DNA from: JAVJSF01 sp040219555
Lineage (GTDB): Bacteria > Actinomycetota > Thermoleophilia > Miltoncostaeales > Miltoncostaeaceae
Assembly: GCA_040219555.1 (NCBI GenBank)
Contig: JAVJSF010000018.1
Span: 37,787-101,786, forward strand
DNA: 64,000 bases
Direction of reading: 5' to 3'
Shown here in pieces: positions 7,171 to 16,064 of the stretch (the first letter of the stretch is position 1; every line of letters begins with the position of its first letter). The position numbers and the translations under genes were made by a program. Under the pieces are notes generated by a model. The model made no database searches. It had not been told where the DNA came from and was given only the letters and a program-made list of their open reading frames with translations.

Positions 7171-8346
7171 TCAGCGCAGACGGATGCGGAAGCCCGGCCC
7201 TGTGGCCGGCCGCCAGCCGGTGCTCCCGAGGAAGCGGCCGCGCAGCAGTGTGGCGGCGCCGATCCGGACCCGGACGGCGCAGGTCCCGGCGGCCGTGAGG
7301 TTCGCGCTCCCCGCGGCGATCCACCGCTTCCCGCGCCGGCGCTGCAGGCTGCACCGGCCCACGGGGCGCACGCCCCCCGGGCCGGCGACCGACATCCGCA
7401 CCACCGCGGTGGTGCCGCGTCGCACGCGGGCGGGGGCCGACACCACGCGCAGGCGGGTGAGGGCGCCGCGCGCGATGAAGGCGACGTTGCGCAGGCGCGA
7501 GAACGCCCCGGGCCCGCCGGCGTTCGCGATCGCCGCCGGGTCGATGACCACGGGCGGTCGGTCGGGCCGGAAGGTCACCGGGAGGATCCGGGGCACGCCG
7601 TCGGTGACGCGGTAGAGCCGGCCGCCCGGGCCGGAGCGCAGGATGGTGCCGTCCACCGGGAAGGGGGCGAGGTTGTTCAGGGTCGGATAGTCGATCTCGG
7701 TGATCGAGCGCACACCGCCCACCGCCGTCGGGGTCAGCACGGGCAGCGGGGCGGCTCCCGCGATGCGGTAGATGCCGCTTGTGCCCGCGACGCGCACGAA
7801 CGAGCCGTCGCCCAGGGCGGAGCGGGCGACCGTCCCGCCGCGGCCGAAGCGCCAGGCCTTGATGATGCCGCCGCCCTTCGAGTCGGCCCACTCCACGGGC
7901 TCCCAGGTGCGGCGGGCGATGCGCTCGTTGCCGGCCCAGTTGGAGTCGATGACCGCGTAGCGGAGCCCACCCAGGTTGCGCTCGACGACGGCCGTGTGGA
8001 GGGGTCCGCCGCGGCGCCAGAAGGTCTCGGCCGTGGCGTCGGTGCTGCCGGCCGGGATCACCTGGATGATGTCTCCCGGGCCCGCGAGCTCGAGCGGCAC
8101 CTCCACGGCCCCCGCCTCGCGGAAGCCGTCGTGGTACTTGCTGAGGGCGATGCGGCCCTTGCTGGCCGAGGCGACGACCGTGTTGGCGAAGACCTTGCAC
8201 TGACCGCCGGCCGCACCCACCGAGGCGCGCCGGGCCACGCTCAGGATCTGGCTCGCGTCGACGGCCACGGCGTGCGCCGGCGCGAGTGCGAGCACGATGG
8301 CGGTCACCGGGGCACCGACCCCGAGTGTGCGGATTCCCCACGGCAC
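7171..8346 (-). CDS. secreted Cys/His amidase-like protein with beta-rich C-terminus
   Basis: 391-aa protein with an N-terminal signal (GVGAPVTAIVLALAPAHAVA). Residues about 45-150 resemble a CHAP/NlpC-type papain fold: a candidate nucleophile in GGQCKVFANT, a candidate His in GGPLHTAVVE and a third polar residue in VIDSNWAG. This arrangement suits peptidoglycan amidases or endopeptidases. The middle has GSFVRVAGTSGIYRIAGAAP-type beta units seen in secreted actinobacterial proteins, and the C-terminus looks like one or two immunoglobulin-like beta domains ending in RIRLR. Role in wall turnover is inferred; the fold assignment needs a profile search. Confidence 0.6.
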   Translation of the reverse strand: MPWGIRTLGVGAPVTAIVLALAPAHAVAVDASQILSVARRASVGAAGGQCKVFANTVVASASKGRIALSKYHDGFREAGAVEVPLELAGPGDIIQVIPAGSTDATAETFWRRGGPLHTAVVERNLGGLRYAVIDSNWAGNERIARRTWEPVEWADSKGGGIIKAWRFGRGGTVARSALGDGSFVRVAGTSGIYRIAGAAPLPVLTPTAVGGVRSITEIDYPTLNNLAPFPVDGTILRSGPGGRLYRVTDGVPRILPVTFRPDRPPVVIDPAAIANAGGPGAFSRLRNVAFIARGALTRLRVVSAPARVRRGTTAVVRMSVAGPGGVRPVGRCSLQRRRGKRWIAAGSANLTAAGTCAVRVRIGAATLLRGRFLGSTGWRPATGPGFRIRLR

Positions 8347-8507
8347 GGCGGGCAGGCTACCGCCTCCTCTCGGACGGCGTCCACTGCGGCGGGCTCAGGG
8401 CGTCGCGCCCGCGACCCCGGGCCCGGGCGCGACGACGGAGCGGCGACCGCGGCGCCGGGGCTCGATTAGTCTTCCCGGGACGATTCGCCACCAGGGGGAG
8501 TGCGGAG

Positions 8508-9167
8508 ATGGATGTATTCGACGCGATCCGCAAGCGTCGCGCTGTGCGCAAGTACACCGACAAGCCGGTCCCGGACGCGACGGTCGACAAGCTGTTGCGC
8601 CTTGCGCTGTCGGCACCCACCGGTGGTGGGGCACAGGCGTGGAGTCTGGTGGTGGTGCGCGATCCCGAGAAGCGCGCCGCGCTGGCCGAGTTGGTGATCG
8701 ACGGCGGCGGCCAGTACTTCTCGGTGATGCGCCCGCCCAAGGAGGGTGTCTCGGCCGAGGAGCACGCGGAGTGGGGCAGGGGCTACGCCGAGCAGGTGCT
8801 CCCCAGCTACCGCCACGTGCCCGTCTGGATCCTGGGCGTGCTGGTCCCCACCAAGGACTACCCGGACCGGGTGAAGGAGTGGGGGCGCATCGACGACCTC
8901 ATCTCGCTCGGCTTCGCCATCGAGAACCTGATGGTGGCCGCGCGCGCCGAGGGCCTGGGCACCGTGCCCACCACCCAGTTCATGCGCTTCAACGAGGACA
9001 AGGTGCGCTCGCTCCTGGGCCTGCCCGAGGAGGTCGAGCCCATCACGATCACCCCGCTCGGGTACCCGGAGTCCTTCCCCGAAGGCAAGCCGCCGGCACT
9101 CAAGGCCACCTTCCGCCCGTGGAAGTCCCTCGTGCACGACGACACGTGGGGCGCCACCCGCGACTGA
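8508..9167 (+). CDS. nitroreductase-family flavoprotein
   Basis: 219-aa FMN-dependent oxidoreductase. It begins with the typical DAIRKRRAVRKYTDKPV motif that binds the FMN phosphate, followed by LRLALSAPTGGGAQAW (about residues 26-41). The C-terminal half has IENLMVAARAEGLGT and the closing LGYPxS block. Such proteins reduce nitroaromatics, quinones or related electrophiles with NAD(P)H; the natural substrate cannot be read from sequence. ATG at 8508 is preceded by GGAG. Confidence 0.85.
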   Translation: MDVFDAIRKRRAVRKYTDKPVPDATVDKLLRLALSAPTGGGAQAWSLVVVRDPEKRAALAELVIDGGGQYFSVMRPPKEGVSAEEHAEWGRGYAEQVLPSYRHVPVWILGVLVPTKDYPDRVKEWGRIDDLISLGFAIENLMVAARAEGLGTVPTTQFMRFNEDKVRSLLGLPEEVEPITITPLGYPESFPEGKPPALKATFRPWKSLVHDDTWGATRD

Positions 9168-9173
9168 CGGCGC

Positions 9174-9208
9174 GCCGCCGGCCGGGGGGTGGTCCTCCGG
9201 CCGGCGGC
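9174..9208. terminator. bidirectional terminator hairpin
   Basis: Perfect 12-bp inverted repeat (9174-9185 with 9197-9208), 11-nt loop. It sits between the convergent nitroreductase and lpdA stops. Confidence 0.65.
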
Positions 9209-9224
9209 TCTCGCTCACCCGGGG

Positions 9225-10646
9225 TCAGTCCCCGCCGCGCCGCCCGGCCCCCAGGTAGAGGTCGGTGATCGTCCCTTCGGCGGCTTCGGCCGCCAGCATC
9301 AGCGTCTCGGAGAGCGTCGGGTGGGGGTGCACGGTCAGGGCCAGGTCGCCGGCCTCGGCGCCCATCTCGATGGAGTGGGCCGCCGCCGCGATCAGCTCGC
9401 CCGCGCCGGAGCCCACCACGCCGGCCCCCAGGATGCGGCGGCTCTCCGGGTCGACGATCAGCTTGGTGCGCCCCTCGGGGCGCCCCATCGACAGCGCCCT
9501 GCCGCTGGCGCCCCAGGGGATGGCGTGCACCTCCACCTCGCGCCCGGCGGCCTCGGCCTCGGTCTCGGTGAGCCCCACCCAGGCCACCTCGGGGTCGGTG
9601 TAGGCGACGCTCGGGATCAGCGTGGTGTCCATCGCCGCGGCGTGCCCGGCGGCCACCTCCGCCGCCACCTTGGCCTGGTGGCTGGCGCGGTGGGCCAGCA
9701 TCGGGTCGCCGGTGACATCACCGATGGCCAGTATGTGCCCGACGTTGGTGCGCATGGCCTCGTCCACGGCGATCACGCCCCGCTCGTCCACCTCGACGCC
9801 GGCCTCGTCGGCCCCGCAGTCGGCGCCGTTCGCGCGCCGCCCCACGGCGATCAGCGCCCGGTCGAACACGGCCGGCCCCGGTGCGTCGTCGCCGGCGAAG
9901 GTGACGTGCAGGCCATCGTCGGCGGCCTCTATCGTGTCCACCTTCACGCCCAGGTGGATGGCCTCGTAGCGCTTGCCGATGCGCCTCTGCAACGGCGCCA
10001 CCAGGTCCGGGTCGCAGCCCGGGATGAGCTGGCCCATCATCTCCACCACGGTCACCGCCGAGCCGAGGGCGTCGTAGACGCACGCCATCTCGAGGCCGAT
10101 GATGCCGCCGCCCACCACCAGCAGGCGCTCGGGGACGTCCTCCAGCGCCAGGGCCCCGGTGGAGTCGATGATGCGCGGGTCCTCGGGGAGGCCGGGCAGC
10201 ATCACCGGCCGCGAGCCCACCGCGATGATGGCGTGCCCGAAGTCCAGCGTGCGGTCCTCCCCGTCCTCGCCGGACACCGCGAGCGTGTTCGGTCCGGTGA
10301 AGCGGCCGCTTCCGCGCACCACCTCCACCGAGCGCTTCTTCGCCAGGCCCACGAGGCCCTTGGTCAGGGTCTCCACGACCTTCGCCGTCGAGCTCCGCAG
10401 CGCGTCCAGGTCCACCTCCGGCCGGTCGAAGGCCAGGCCCAGGTCGGCTCCATGCTCGGCGTCGGTGATCACCTTGGCGGCGTGCAGCAGCGCCTTGGAG
10501 GGGATGCAGCCCACGTTCAGGCAGACTCCGCCCAGCTCCGGCTCGCGCTCCACCAGCGCCACCGAGAGCCCCAGATCGGCGGCGCGGAAGGCCGCCGTGT
10601 AGCCCCCCGGGCCGGCGCCCAGCACCACAAGGTCGTGGCGGCTCAC
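9225..10646 (-). CDS. lpdA: dihydrolipoyl dehydrogenase (E3)
   Basis: 473-aa E3 of the 2-oxoacid dehydrogenase complexes. It reoxidises the dihydrolipoyl group of E2 using FAD and NAD+. FAD motif GAGPGGYTAA is near residue 8, and the redox-active disulfide is in GGVCLNVGCIPSK. The NAD motif VVGGGIIGLEMA lies mid-protein. The C-terminal HPHPTLSE block supplies the active-site His of the partner subunit. The GTG start overlaps the aceF stop by 4 bp (GTGA), so it is the last gene of a coupled aceE-aceF-lpdA operon. Confidence 0.95.
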   Translation of the reverse strand: MSRHDLVVLGAGPGGYTAAFRAADLGLSVALVEREPELGGVCLNVGCIPSKALLHAAKVITDAEHGADLGLAFDRPEVDLDALRSSTAKVVETLTKGLVGLAKKRSVEVVRGSGRFTGPNTLAVSGEDGEDRTLDFGHAIIAVGSRPVMLPGLPEDPRIIDSTGALALEDVPERLLVVGGGIIGLEMACVYDALGSAVTVVEMMGQLIPGCDPDLVAPLQRRIGKRYEAIHLGVKVDTIEAADDGLHVTFAGDDAPGPAVFDRALIAVGRRANGADCGADEAGVEVDERGVIAVDEAMRTNVGHILAIGDVTGDPMLAHRASHQAKVAAEVAAGHAAAMDTTLIPSVAYTDPEVAWVGLTETEAEAAGREVEVHAIPWGASGRALSMGRPEGRTKLIVDPESRRILGAGVVGSGAGELIAAAAHSIEMGAEAGDLALTVHPHPTLSETLMLAAEAAEGTITDLYLGAGRRGGD

Positions 10647-11983
10647 AGCAGCATCCGCCGCGGATCGGCCAGCGTCCGGCCGAGGTGGGTGATGAAGCGG
10701 GCCGCGGCCGCCCCGTCGACGACGCGATGGTCGTAGGACAGCGACAGCGGCAGCGTGAGGCGCGGCTGGAAGGACTCGCCGTCCCACACCGGCTTCATCT
10801 CCGAGCGGCCGACGCCCAGGATGGCCACCTCGGGCGCGTTGATGATCGGGGTGAAGAACGAGCCGCCGATCCCGCCCAGGCTGGAGAGCGTGAAGGTGCC
10901 GCCCCGCATGGCCTCGGCGCCCAGCTTGCCCTCGCGGGCCGCGCCCGACAACTCGACCAGGTCGCGCGCGATCTCGATCAGGCCCTTGCGGTCCACGTCC
11001 CGGATCACCGGCACCAGCAGGCCGCCCGGGGTGTCGACCGCGAAGCCGAGGTGCAGGTACCGCTTCAGCACCAGCTCGTCGCCCTCCAGCGAGGAATTGA
11101 ACTCGGGGAACACGCGCAAGGTGGCCGCGCACGCCTTCAGCAGCAGCGAGACCATCGTGAGCTTCACGCCCTCGTCGGCGTGCGCCGCGTTGGTCTCCTT
11201 GCGGAAGGCCTCGAGCTCGGTGATGTCGGCCTCGTCGTGCTGGGTGACGTGGGGGATGAGTGCCCAGTTGCGCGCCAGCGCCGGGCCGGCGATGCGCTTG
11301 ATGCGCGAGAGCGCGACGCGCTCCACGGGGCCGTAGGCGGCGTGATCCACGCTCGGCCAAGCCGGCAGGTCGGCGCGGGAGGGCGAGCGTCCCGCGGCGC
11401 CCTCGCCCGCATCCTCGCCGGTGCCGCCCTCGGCCGCCGCACGGACGTCGTCGCTGGTGATGCGCCCCTTGCGCCCGGTGCCGGTGACCGACTCGATCTC
11501 CACCCCGAGCTCGCGCGCCAGCGCGCGGGCGGCCGGGGCGGCGTACGGCGGCACATCGTCGCCCGCGGGCTCCTCGTCGTGGGTCCCGGCATCCCCGGGG
11601 TCCGCTCCGGAGCCTCCGGTGGCCGCCTCGCCGCCTCCGGATGCATCCTCGGCGCCGGCGCCTTCGTCCTCGGCCGGCTCGGGGTCAACCTCGTCGCCGG
11701 CGTCGCTCTCAGCAGGGGATTCGTCCTCAACACTCACCCTCAACTCAAGGATGAGATCCCCCTCGGAGACGCTGTCGCCGACCGCCACGGCCATCTTCTC
11801 GACCATGCCAGCGCCGGGAGAGGGCACCTCCATCGTGGCCTTGTCGGACTCCAGCACCACCAGGGGCTGCTCGGCCTCGACCTCGGTGCCCTCCTCGACC
11901 AGGAGTTCGATCACCGGGACGTCCTCGAAGTCCCCGATGTCGGGGACCAGCACCTTCTGCAGTTCGCCGTCTAGATCAGCCAC
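10643..11983 (-). CDS. aceF: dihydrolipoyllysine acetyltransferase (E2 of pyruvate dehydrogenase)
   Basis: 446-aa E2 with a single lipoyl domain: the lipoylated Lys is K48 in ESDKATMEV. An acidic Gly/Ala/Glu-rich linker covers about residues 90-165. A peripheral-subunit-binding domain follows (AAPAARALARELGVE), and the catalytic acyltransferase domain contains SLSYDHRVVDGA near the C-terminus. It transfers acetyl from lipoyl to CoA. The start is GTG at 11983, inside the last 13 bp of aceE, so translation is coupled. The single lipoyl domain contrasts with the three of E. coli AceF. Confidence 0.95.
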   Translation of the reverse strand: MADLDGELQKVLVPDIGDFEDVPVIELLVEEGTEVEAEQPLVVLESDKATMEVPSPGAGMVEKMAVAVGDSVSEGDLILELRVSVEDESPAESDAGDEVDPEPAEDEGAGAEDASGGGEAATGGSGADPGDAGTHDEEPAGDDVPPYAAPAARALARELGVEIESVTGTGRKGRITSDDVRAAAEGGTGEDAGEGAAGRSPSRADLPAWPSVDHAAYGPVERVALSRIKRIAGPALARNWALIPHVTQHDEADITELEAFRKETNAAHADEGVKLTMVSLLLKACAATLRVFPEFNSSLEGDELVLKRYLHLGFAVDTPGGLLVPVIRDVDRKGLIEIARDLVELSGAAREGKLGAEAMRGGTFTLSSLGGIGGSFFTPIINAPEVAILGVGRSEMKPVWDGESFQPRLTLPLSLSYDHRVVDGAAAARFITHLGRTLADPRRMLL

Positions 11984-14661
11984 GGTGCAACCGCCTCGGG
12001 GTCGATGTCGTAACGGGTGATCGCGCCGGCGGCCACCGCCGGGTCGATGGTGCCCTCCAGGCCCAGGGCATGCAGGGCGCTCACCACCACATGGTGGCGG
12101 TCGACCTCGAAGAAGCGGCGCAGCGTGGGCCGGTCGTCGCTGCGGCCGAGACCGTCGGTCCCCAGCACGTGGTACGGCGCCGGGACGTGGGGACGGATCT
12201 GGTCGGCGAACGCGCGCATGTGGTCGGTGGCGGCCACCACCGGCCCCTCGCGCCCGCCCAGCACCCGCTCCACGTACGAGGCGCGGGCGTCCTCGGTGGG
12301 GTGCAGGCGATTCCAGCGCTCCACCTCCATGCCCTCGCGGCGCAGTTCGGTGAACGATGTGGCGCTCCACACGTCGGCGACCACCCCGAAGTCCTCGCGC
12401 AGCATCTCGGCGGCGACCATGACCTCGTGGAGGATCGCCCCAGATCCCAGCAACTGCACCCTCGGCCCGGTGCCCTCGCCCTCGGAGATGGGGTAGAGGC
12501 CGGCCAGGATGCCCTCCTCGTCGCCCTCGCGCAGCCCGGGCTGGTGGTGGTTCTCGTTGAGGAGGGTGATGTAGTAGTAGACGTCCTCCTGCTCGGCGTA
12601 CATCCGCCGCAGGCCGTCCTGGATGATCACCGCGACCTCGTGGGCGAAGGCCGGGTCGTAGGAGACACAACGCGGCACCACCGAGCTGAGGACGTGGCTG
12701 TGGCCGTCCTCGTGCTGCAGACCCTCGCCGTTGAGGGTCGTGCGCCCCGATGTGCCCCCCAGCAGGAAGCCGCGCGTACGGTTGTCGGCGGCCGCCCACA
12801 TCAGGTCGCCCACCCGCTGGAAGCCGAACATCGAGTAGAAGATGAAGAAGGGGATCATCTGGATGCCGTGGTTGGCATACGAGGTGCCGGCGGCGATGAA
12901 CGACGACAGCGCGCCGGCCTCGCTGATGCCCTCCTGCAGCACCTGACCCTTCTCGTCCTCGCGGTAGAACATCAGCTGCCCGGAGTCCTCGGGCGTGTAG
13001 AGCTGCCCCACCTGGCTGAAGATGCCCAGCTGGCGGAAGAGGCCCTCCATGCCGAAGGTGCGCGACTCATCGGCCACGATCGGGACCACGCGCTCGCCGA
13101 TGCCCTTGGTGCGCAGCAGGCTCGAGAGCACCCGTACGAAGGCCATCGTGGTCGACACCTCGCGCTCGCCCGTGGGCTCGAGCTGGGAGCTGAACACCTC
13201 CAGGTCGGGCACCTCCAGGGGCTCCGCCTCGGCGCGCCGCGCGGGGAGCGAGCCACCGAGCGCCTCCCGCCGCTCGCGCAGGTAGACCATCTCGGGCGCG
13301 TCGTCGGGCGGCCGGTAGAACTCGGCGGCCTCGGCCTGCTCGTCGCTCAGCGGTACACCGAAGCGGTCGCGGAAGCGCCGCAGGGTGGCCGGCTCCATCT
13401 TCTTCTGCTGGTGGGCGCTCATCTGGCCCTCGCCGGTGCCGGCCCCCATCCCGTAGCCCTTGACGGTCTTGGCCAGGATCACGGTGGGCCGTCCCGTGGC
13501 GTTCGTGGCCGCCCGGTACGCGGCGTAGACCTTGTGCGGGTCGTGCCCGCCCCGGTTCAGCGACCAGATCTCCTCGTCGCTGAGGTGCTCCACCATGGCC
13601 CGCAGCTCGGGGCTCGATCCGAAGAAGTGCTCGCGGACATAGGCGCCGTCGCGCGACTTGTAGGTCTGGTACTTGCCGTCGATGACCTCCTCCATCCGCT
13701 GGCGGAGGATCCCGCGCTCGTCGGCGTCCAGGAGAGGGTCCCATCGCGCGCCCCAGACGACCTTGATGACGTTCCAGCCGGCGCCCTGGAAGCTCGTCTC
13801 GAGCTCCTGGATGATCTTCGAGTTCCCGCGCACCGGGCCGTCCAGGCGCTGCAGGTTGCAGTTGATGACGAAGACCAGGTTGTCCAGATGCTCCCGGCCG
13901 GCCAGGGCGATGGCGCCCATGCTCTCCGGCTCGTCCATCTCGCCGTCGCCCATGAAGGCCCACACGTGGCGGTCCGCCGTGTCCACGAGATTCCGGCCGT
14001 GCAGGTACTTCATGAAGCGCGCCTGGTAGATGGCCATGATCGGCCCCAGGCCCATCGAGACGGTGGGGAACTGCCAGAAGTCCGGCATCAGCCAGGGGTG
14101 CGGGTACGAGGAGAGCCCGTCACGGTGGACCTCCCGGCGGAAGTTGGCGATCTGCTCCTCGTCCAGGCGCCCCTCGAGGAAGGCGCGGGCGTAGATCCCG
14201 GGCGACGAGTGGCCCTGGATGTACACCAGGTCGCCGCCGTGCTCCTCGGTGGGTGCGTGCCAGATGTGGTTGAAGCCCACCTCGTAGAGGGTGGCCGCCG
14301 AGGCATAGCTGGCCAGGTGGCCGCCGATCCCGGCCGACTCCTCGTTGGCGCGCACCACCATCGCCACGGCGTTCCACCGCATCAGGGCGCGTAGGCGCTG
14401 CTCCACGGCCTGGTCGCCGGGGATCGGCTCCTGGTCGCTGTGGTGGATGGTGTTCACATACGGGGAGCCGACGAGCCCGGGGATGGCGACGCCGCCGGTG
14501 CGCGCCGCCTCGACGAGCCGCTCGAGGAGGTGCTGGGCGCGCTTGCGCCCGTCGTGGTGGATGACCGCCGCGAGGGCCTCGAGCCACTCCTCGGTCTCCT
14601 CCGGATCGATGTCGACGCGCGCCACCGTGGCGCGTGCGCGCTCGAGATCGGCCTCGCTCAT
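11971..14661 (-). CDS. aceE: pyruvate dehydrogenase E1, homodimeric type
   Basis: 896-aa thiamine-diphosphate enzyme, close to the 887 aa of E. coli AceE. The ThDP/Mg motif GDGEMDEPES lies at residues 238-247 with the paired Asn in NCNLQ about 25 residues later. Other family blocks are NTIHHSDQEPIPGD, HSSPGIYARAF and GGTSGRTTLNGEG. It decarboxylates pyruvate and acetylates the E2 lipoyl group. First gene of the aceE-aceF-lpdA operon. A GC-rich dyad around 14715-14735 lies between it and the upstream L7/L12-like gene. Confidence 0.96.
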   Translation of the reverse strand: MSEADLERARATVARVDIDPEETEEWLEALAAVIHHDGRKRAQHLLERLVEAARTGGVAIPGLVGSPYVNTIHHSDQEPIPGDQAVEQRLRALMRWNAVAMVVRANEESAGIGGHLASYASAATLYEVGFNHIWHAPTEEHGGDLVYIQGHSSPGIYARAFLEGRLDEEQIANFRREVHRDGLSSYPHPWLMPDFWQFPTVSMGLGPIMAIYQARFMKYLHGRNLVDTADRHVWAFMGDGEMDEPESMGAIALAGREHLDNLVFVINCNLQRLDGPVRGNSKIIQELETSFQGAGWNVIKVVWGARWDPLLDADERGILRQRMEEVIDGKYQTYKSRDGAYVREHFFGSSPELRAMVEHLSDEEIWSLNRGGHDPHKVYAAYRAATNATGRPTVILAKTVKGYGMGAGTGEGQMSAHQQKKMEPATLRRFRDRFGVPLSDEQAEAAEFYRPPDDAPEMVYLRERREALGGSLPARRAEAEPLEVPDLEVFSSQLEPTGEREVSTTMAFVRVLSSLLRTKGIGERVVPIVADESRTFGMEGLFRQLGIFSQVGQLYTPEDSGQLMFYREDEKGQVLQEGISEAGALSSFIAAGTSYANHGIQMIPFFIFYSMFGFQRVGDLMWAAADNRTRGFLLGGTSGRTTLNGEGLQHEDGHSHVLSSVVPRCVSYDPAFAHEVAVIIQDGLRRMYAEQEDVYYYITLLNENHHQPGLREGDEEGILAGLYPISEGEGTGPRVQLLGSGAILHEVMVAAEMLREDFGVVADVWSATSFTELRREGMEVERWNRLHPTEDARASYVERVLGGREGPVVAATDHMRAFADQIRPHVPAPYHVLGTDGLGRSDDRPTLRRFFEVDRHHVVVSALHALGLEGTIDPAVAAGAITRYDIDPEAVAPWLI

Positions 14662-14766
14662 GTCGGACCCCTTCCACTCGACGCCCGGAACAGCACCATG
14701 TCAGACCTCACCGCCCCGGGACCTCGGCCCCGGGTACAAAGCCGGGCGGGACCGCGTGTACCCGGA

Positions 14767-15009
14767 TCACTCGATCTGCTCGACGACCTGCTTGGCCTCG
14801 GCCAGTCCCAGCCCGGTCGCCTCGCGCAGCATCTTGATCGCCTGGATCTTGCGTCCGGCCAGCGCCAGACGCACCACCTCGGGCGGGAACTCGCCGCCCG
14901 GCACGGCGGCCACGGGCCGGGCGGCCTGCGCCCCCTCGCCCAGCAGTTCGTAGAGATGGTCCACCCGCGCCTCCAGCGTCGCGATGCGCCTCTGCAGGTC
15001 CTCCGACAT
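14767..15009 (-). CDS. ribosomal L7/L12 C-terminal-domain-like protein
   Basis: 80-aa protein. An N-terminal coiled-coil segment (DLQRRIATLEARVDHLYELL) precedes a Pro/Ala linker. The last 38 residues, with RKIQAIKMLREATGLGLAEAKQVVE, match the C-terminal helix pattern of ribosomal protein L7/L12 that recruits translation factors. Similar small proteins occur widely in actinobacteria with no proven role. GGAGG sits 5 nt before the ATG. It lies upstream of aceE on the same strand, about 105 bp away. Confidence 0.75.
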   Translation of the reverse strand: MSEDLQRRIATLEARVDHLYELLGEGAQAARPVAAVPGGEFPPEVVRLALAGRKIQAIKMLREATGLGLAEAKQVVEQIE

Positions 15010-15063
15010 GGCTCCTCCGGTCGTCGACAGCCCGTCTGGAGTATCGCGCCAGCCGCCCTCGCG

Positions 15064-15093
15064 TTCGTATTCACAACTAAACAGGTGTATAGT
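15064..15093 (+). promoter_or_regulatory. candidate promoter for AhpD-like gene
   Basis: AT-rich island in very GC-rich DNA. TTCGTA (15064-15069) and TATAGT (15088-15093) are 18 bp apart, 35 bp before the ATG at 15128. The match to -35 is weak. The AT-rich ACAACTAAACAGG spacer could also hold an operator. Confidence 0.4.
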
Positions 15094-15127
15094 GGAATAA
15101 GATGCACGATCGGATGAGGAGATCACC

Positions 15128-15574
15128 ATGGGTCCCGGAACCGCAGTCACAGGCCTCGCAATCGCCCCTCACGTCCCCGAGCTGAAGCGAGGGCTGGCGG
15201 CGCTCACCCGCGCCGGCGCCGGTCTCGACGGGCGCCTGTCGGAGCTCGTGAAGACGCGGGTCTCGCAGATGAACGGCTGTGCCCACTGCGTCGACCTCCA
15301 CGCGGCCGCGCTGCGCGCGGACGGCGAGGACCCCCGCCGCGTCGACGTCCTGCCGGCGTGGCGCTCGTCGCGGCTCTTCGACCCGCGCGAGCGGGCGGCG
15401 CTGGCACTTGCCGAGGCGCTGACGGGTCTCGCCTCGAGCGCACCTGCGGCGGCGGTCTATGAGGAGGCGGTCACCGAGCTGGGGGAGGAGGCCGCCGCGC
15501 TGGTGGCCGCCACGACCATCGGGATCAACGCCTGGAACCGGTTCATGGTCGCCTCCGGCGCGCAGGAGGACTGA
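15128..15574 (+). CDS. AhpD-like carboxymuconolactone decarboxylase-family protein
   Basis: 148-aa all-helical protein with the redox motif CAHC at residues 51-54 (MNGCAHCVDLHAAAL). That is the AhpD-like signature of alkylhydroperoxidase-type proteins rather than true carboxymuconolactone decarboxylases. It probably acts in peroxide detoxification. The downstream block IGINAWNRFMVASG also fits the family. GAGGAG precedes the ATG. The 3' end overlaps the convergent DoxX gene by 32 bp. Confidence 0.85.
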   Translation: MGPGTAVTGLAIAPHVPELKRGLAALTRAGAGLDGRLSELVKTRVSQMNGCAHCVDLHAAALRADGEDPRRVDVLPAWRSSRLFDPRERAALALAEALTGLASSAPAAAVYEEAVTELGEEAAALVAATTIGINAWNRFMVASGAQED

Positions 15575-16004
15575 CCGCGGCCGTCCGTCTCGCGGTCCCC
15601 GGCGCCGCGCGCAGGCGCCCGCCGCCGGCGGCCACTATGACCCCCAGCCCGGCCATCAGCATCACCGGGAGCCACACGGCGCGCCCCCCGTCAAGTGGCC
15701 CGGCCGAGATGAGCGCCACGGTCATGAGCCCGCCGAGGCCAAGCGCGCTCGCCCGGGGCGCCAGGTTGGCCAGCAGGGCGGCGCCTCCCAGCAGCTCCGC
15801 CGTCCCGGCCACGACGACCGCTGCCCCGGGCGCCAGGCCGAAGCCCCAGCGCTCGAAGCGCTCGATGTAGGAGCCGTGGTCGACGAACTTGCCGGCGCCC
15901 GCCTGGATGAAGACCGCCGCCAGCGCGATGCGCAGGACCGCGGTCGCCCGGACGGGGCGGCCGGTGTCGTGCAGCAGCAGATCGGTCAGCGACGGCGGGG
16001 GCAT
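15543..16004 (-). CDS. DoxX-family membrane protein
   Basis: 153-aa protein with about four membrane helices. The family block LRIALAAVFIQAGAGKFVDHG lies near residues 24-44, followed by AELLGGAALL. DoxX proteins associate with membrane redox partners and oxidative-stress responses; a biochemical role here is not shown. The neighbour on the opposite strand is an AhpD-like protein, a plausible functional pairing. Confidence 0.75.
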   Translation of the reverse strand: MPPPSLTDLLLHDTGRPVRATAVLRIALAAVFIQAGAGKFVDHGSYIERFERWGFGLAPGAAVVVAGTAELLGGAALLANLAPRASALGLGGLMTVALISAGPLDGGRAVWLPVMLMAGLGVIVAAGGGRLRAAPGTARRTAAVSPPARRRRP

Positions 16005-16033
16005 GGAGACCCCGACACCTTACGGTGTCCTGG

Positions 16034-16064
16034 GGCCTGACCCGGGGCCGGGCCGGGTCAGGCC
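16034..16064 (-). terminator. terminator hairpin overlapping a stop codon
   Basis: Perfect 12-bp stem (16034-16045 with 16053-16064), 7-nt loop. The stop codon of the YcaQ-like gene (16058-16060) is inside one arm. Confidence 0.6.

Noticed and set aside
14710..14740. CCCGGG-based dyads before aceE considered as an operator
   Set aside because: Short GC dyads of this kind are frequent by chance at this base composition; noted only as a possible terminator region.
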